Assembly (NCBI RefSeq): GCF_034262375.1
Contig: NZ_CP139558.1
Location: 1,054,001-1,118,000, forward strand
DNA: 64,000 bases
Direction: 5' to 3'
Source of the DNA: Mucilaginibacter sabulilitoris
GTDB lineage: Bacteria > Bacteroidota > Bacteroidia > Sphingobacteriales > Sphingobacteriaceae
Below the pieces are notes generated by a model. The model saw nothing but the letters and a program-made list of their open reading frames with translations, searched no databases and had not been told where the DNA came from. This document shows positions 63,633 to 64,000 of the stretch, piece after piece. Each line of letters opens with the position of its first letter. Position 1 is the stretch's first letter. The position numbers and the translations under genes are program-made.

Positions 63633-63667
63633 ACTTATAATCAACTAACTTTCTCTTATTAAATTGG
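63627..63667. repeat. 41-bp direct repeat, copy 2
   Basis: GCATTTACTTATAATCAACT and CTCTTATTAAATTGG match 63466-63507. Lies between the partial GH5 gene and its first terminator. Confidence 0.75.
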
Positions 63668-63736
63668 ATTACCTTGCTCTTATGGTTAACAGCTTCAAGA
63701 TTTTGATAGTCTTTTACTCTAAAATCTAACCTACGC

Positions 63737-64000
63737 TTAAAAACCGGCTCCTTTTCTCAGTGAATCCAATGTGCGCTGGTTTCCTATGGTGTTGGTTTGA
63801 CGGTTGAACACATCGCTTGCCCATAAAAATGGCAGCACACCATTTGCTTTGGCTTGTTGTGTTACATAACGATAGAAATGCATCTGGGAATTAACGGACA
63901 ATAGCGAATCCGTTGGATAGCCTTTTAATTTATCGGCATGATATTCTGTACCGTATTCCCCCATAATCATAGGGATCCCTTTATCCACGAAGTTTACCTT
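63737..64000 (-). CDS. GH5 glycosidase, C-terminal part (partial)
   Basis: The frame is open to the right edge (KVNFVDKGIPMIMGEYGTEY). The visible 87 residues contain the nucleophile Glu in MGEYG and a C-terminal LPFLWASDVFNRQTNTIGNQ segment. It is the third GH5 in the window, with the KxxDKGIPxxxGEYG context of the other two but a more divergent C-terminus. It ends in RKGAGF and has no lectin domain. It converges with the acyltransferase gene. Confidence 0.85.
   Translation of the reverse strand, partial: KVNFVDKGIPMIMGEYGTEYHADKLKGYPTDSLLSVNSQMHFYRYVTQQAKANGVLPFLWASDVFNRQTNTIGNQRTLDSLRKGAGF

Overview
The window looks like a chromosomal segment of a Bacteroidota bacterium, most likely a Sphingobacteriaceae member close to Mucilaginibacter or Pedobacter. 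The grounds are two SusC/SusD pairs, a hybrid two-component (HTCS) sensor-regulator, GH2/GH3/GH5/GH29/GH97 enzymes, a Bacteroidota-type mobilization module, a WYL-rtcB pair, low GC content and few Shine-Dalgarno sequences. The genus is inferred; no rRNA marker is present.

Layout. 1-3.9 kb: the 3' end of a flavin disulfide reductase, a thioredoxin-like (TlpA/DUF4369) protein, a DUF417 membrane protein, small hypotheticals and an XRE regulator. 3.9-10 kb: a TlpA thioredoxin, a SusC/SusD pair with a non-glycan flavour, and a convergent MauE-like plus DUF6520 pair; this may be one redox/peptide-linked system. 10.3-15 kb: a mobilization module on the minus strand (T4CP/MobC, relaxase, accessory Mob protein, small partition-like protein, ParA) with an oriT-like repeat region. 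There are no conjugation pilus genes and no integrase in view. 15.3-19.5 kb: cargo (MOSC-ferredoxin reductase fusion, TMEM175-like channel, small membrane protein, a 5'-truncated hypothetical). 19.6-24.9 kb: a tRNA 3'-end remnant, a compact array of four AT-rich tRNAs (Pro, Ile-TAT, Cys, Gln-CTG), an LRR protein, rtcB and its WYL regulator. 25-26.6 kb: debris of mobile elements and perfect palindromes.

27-64 kb: a large polysaccharide utilization region. The minus-strand arm encodes a GH5-ricin lectin enzyme, an acetyl esterase, a zinc dehydrogenase, a fucose/rhamnose mutarotase, an aldo/keto reductase, FucP, GH97 and a GH29 fucosidase, with an AraC regulator upstream. The plus-strand arm encodes SusC/SusD, an HTCS regulator, GH5, GH2, GH3, a second GH2 and an acyltransferase. 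A third GH5 runs off the right edge. Together these suggest uptake and breakdown of an acetylated, fucosylated hemicellulose such as xyloglucan, with non-phosphorylative L-fucose catabolism.

The most striking structure is at 44.48-48.25 kb, between susD and the HTCS gene: a nested group II intron (twintron). The reverse transcriptase ORF of the outer intron is cut at its first catalytic aspartate block by a complete second group II intron with its own RT. Removing 45430-47340 restores a single 419-codon ORF without changing the frame. The same susCD-intron segment is flanked by two about 205-bp near-identical direct repeats, the second of which abuts the 5' stub of a destroyed HTCS gene.
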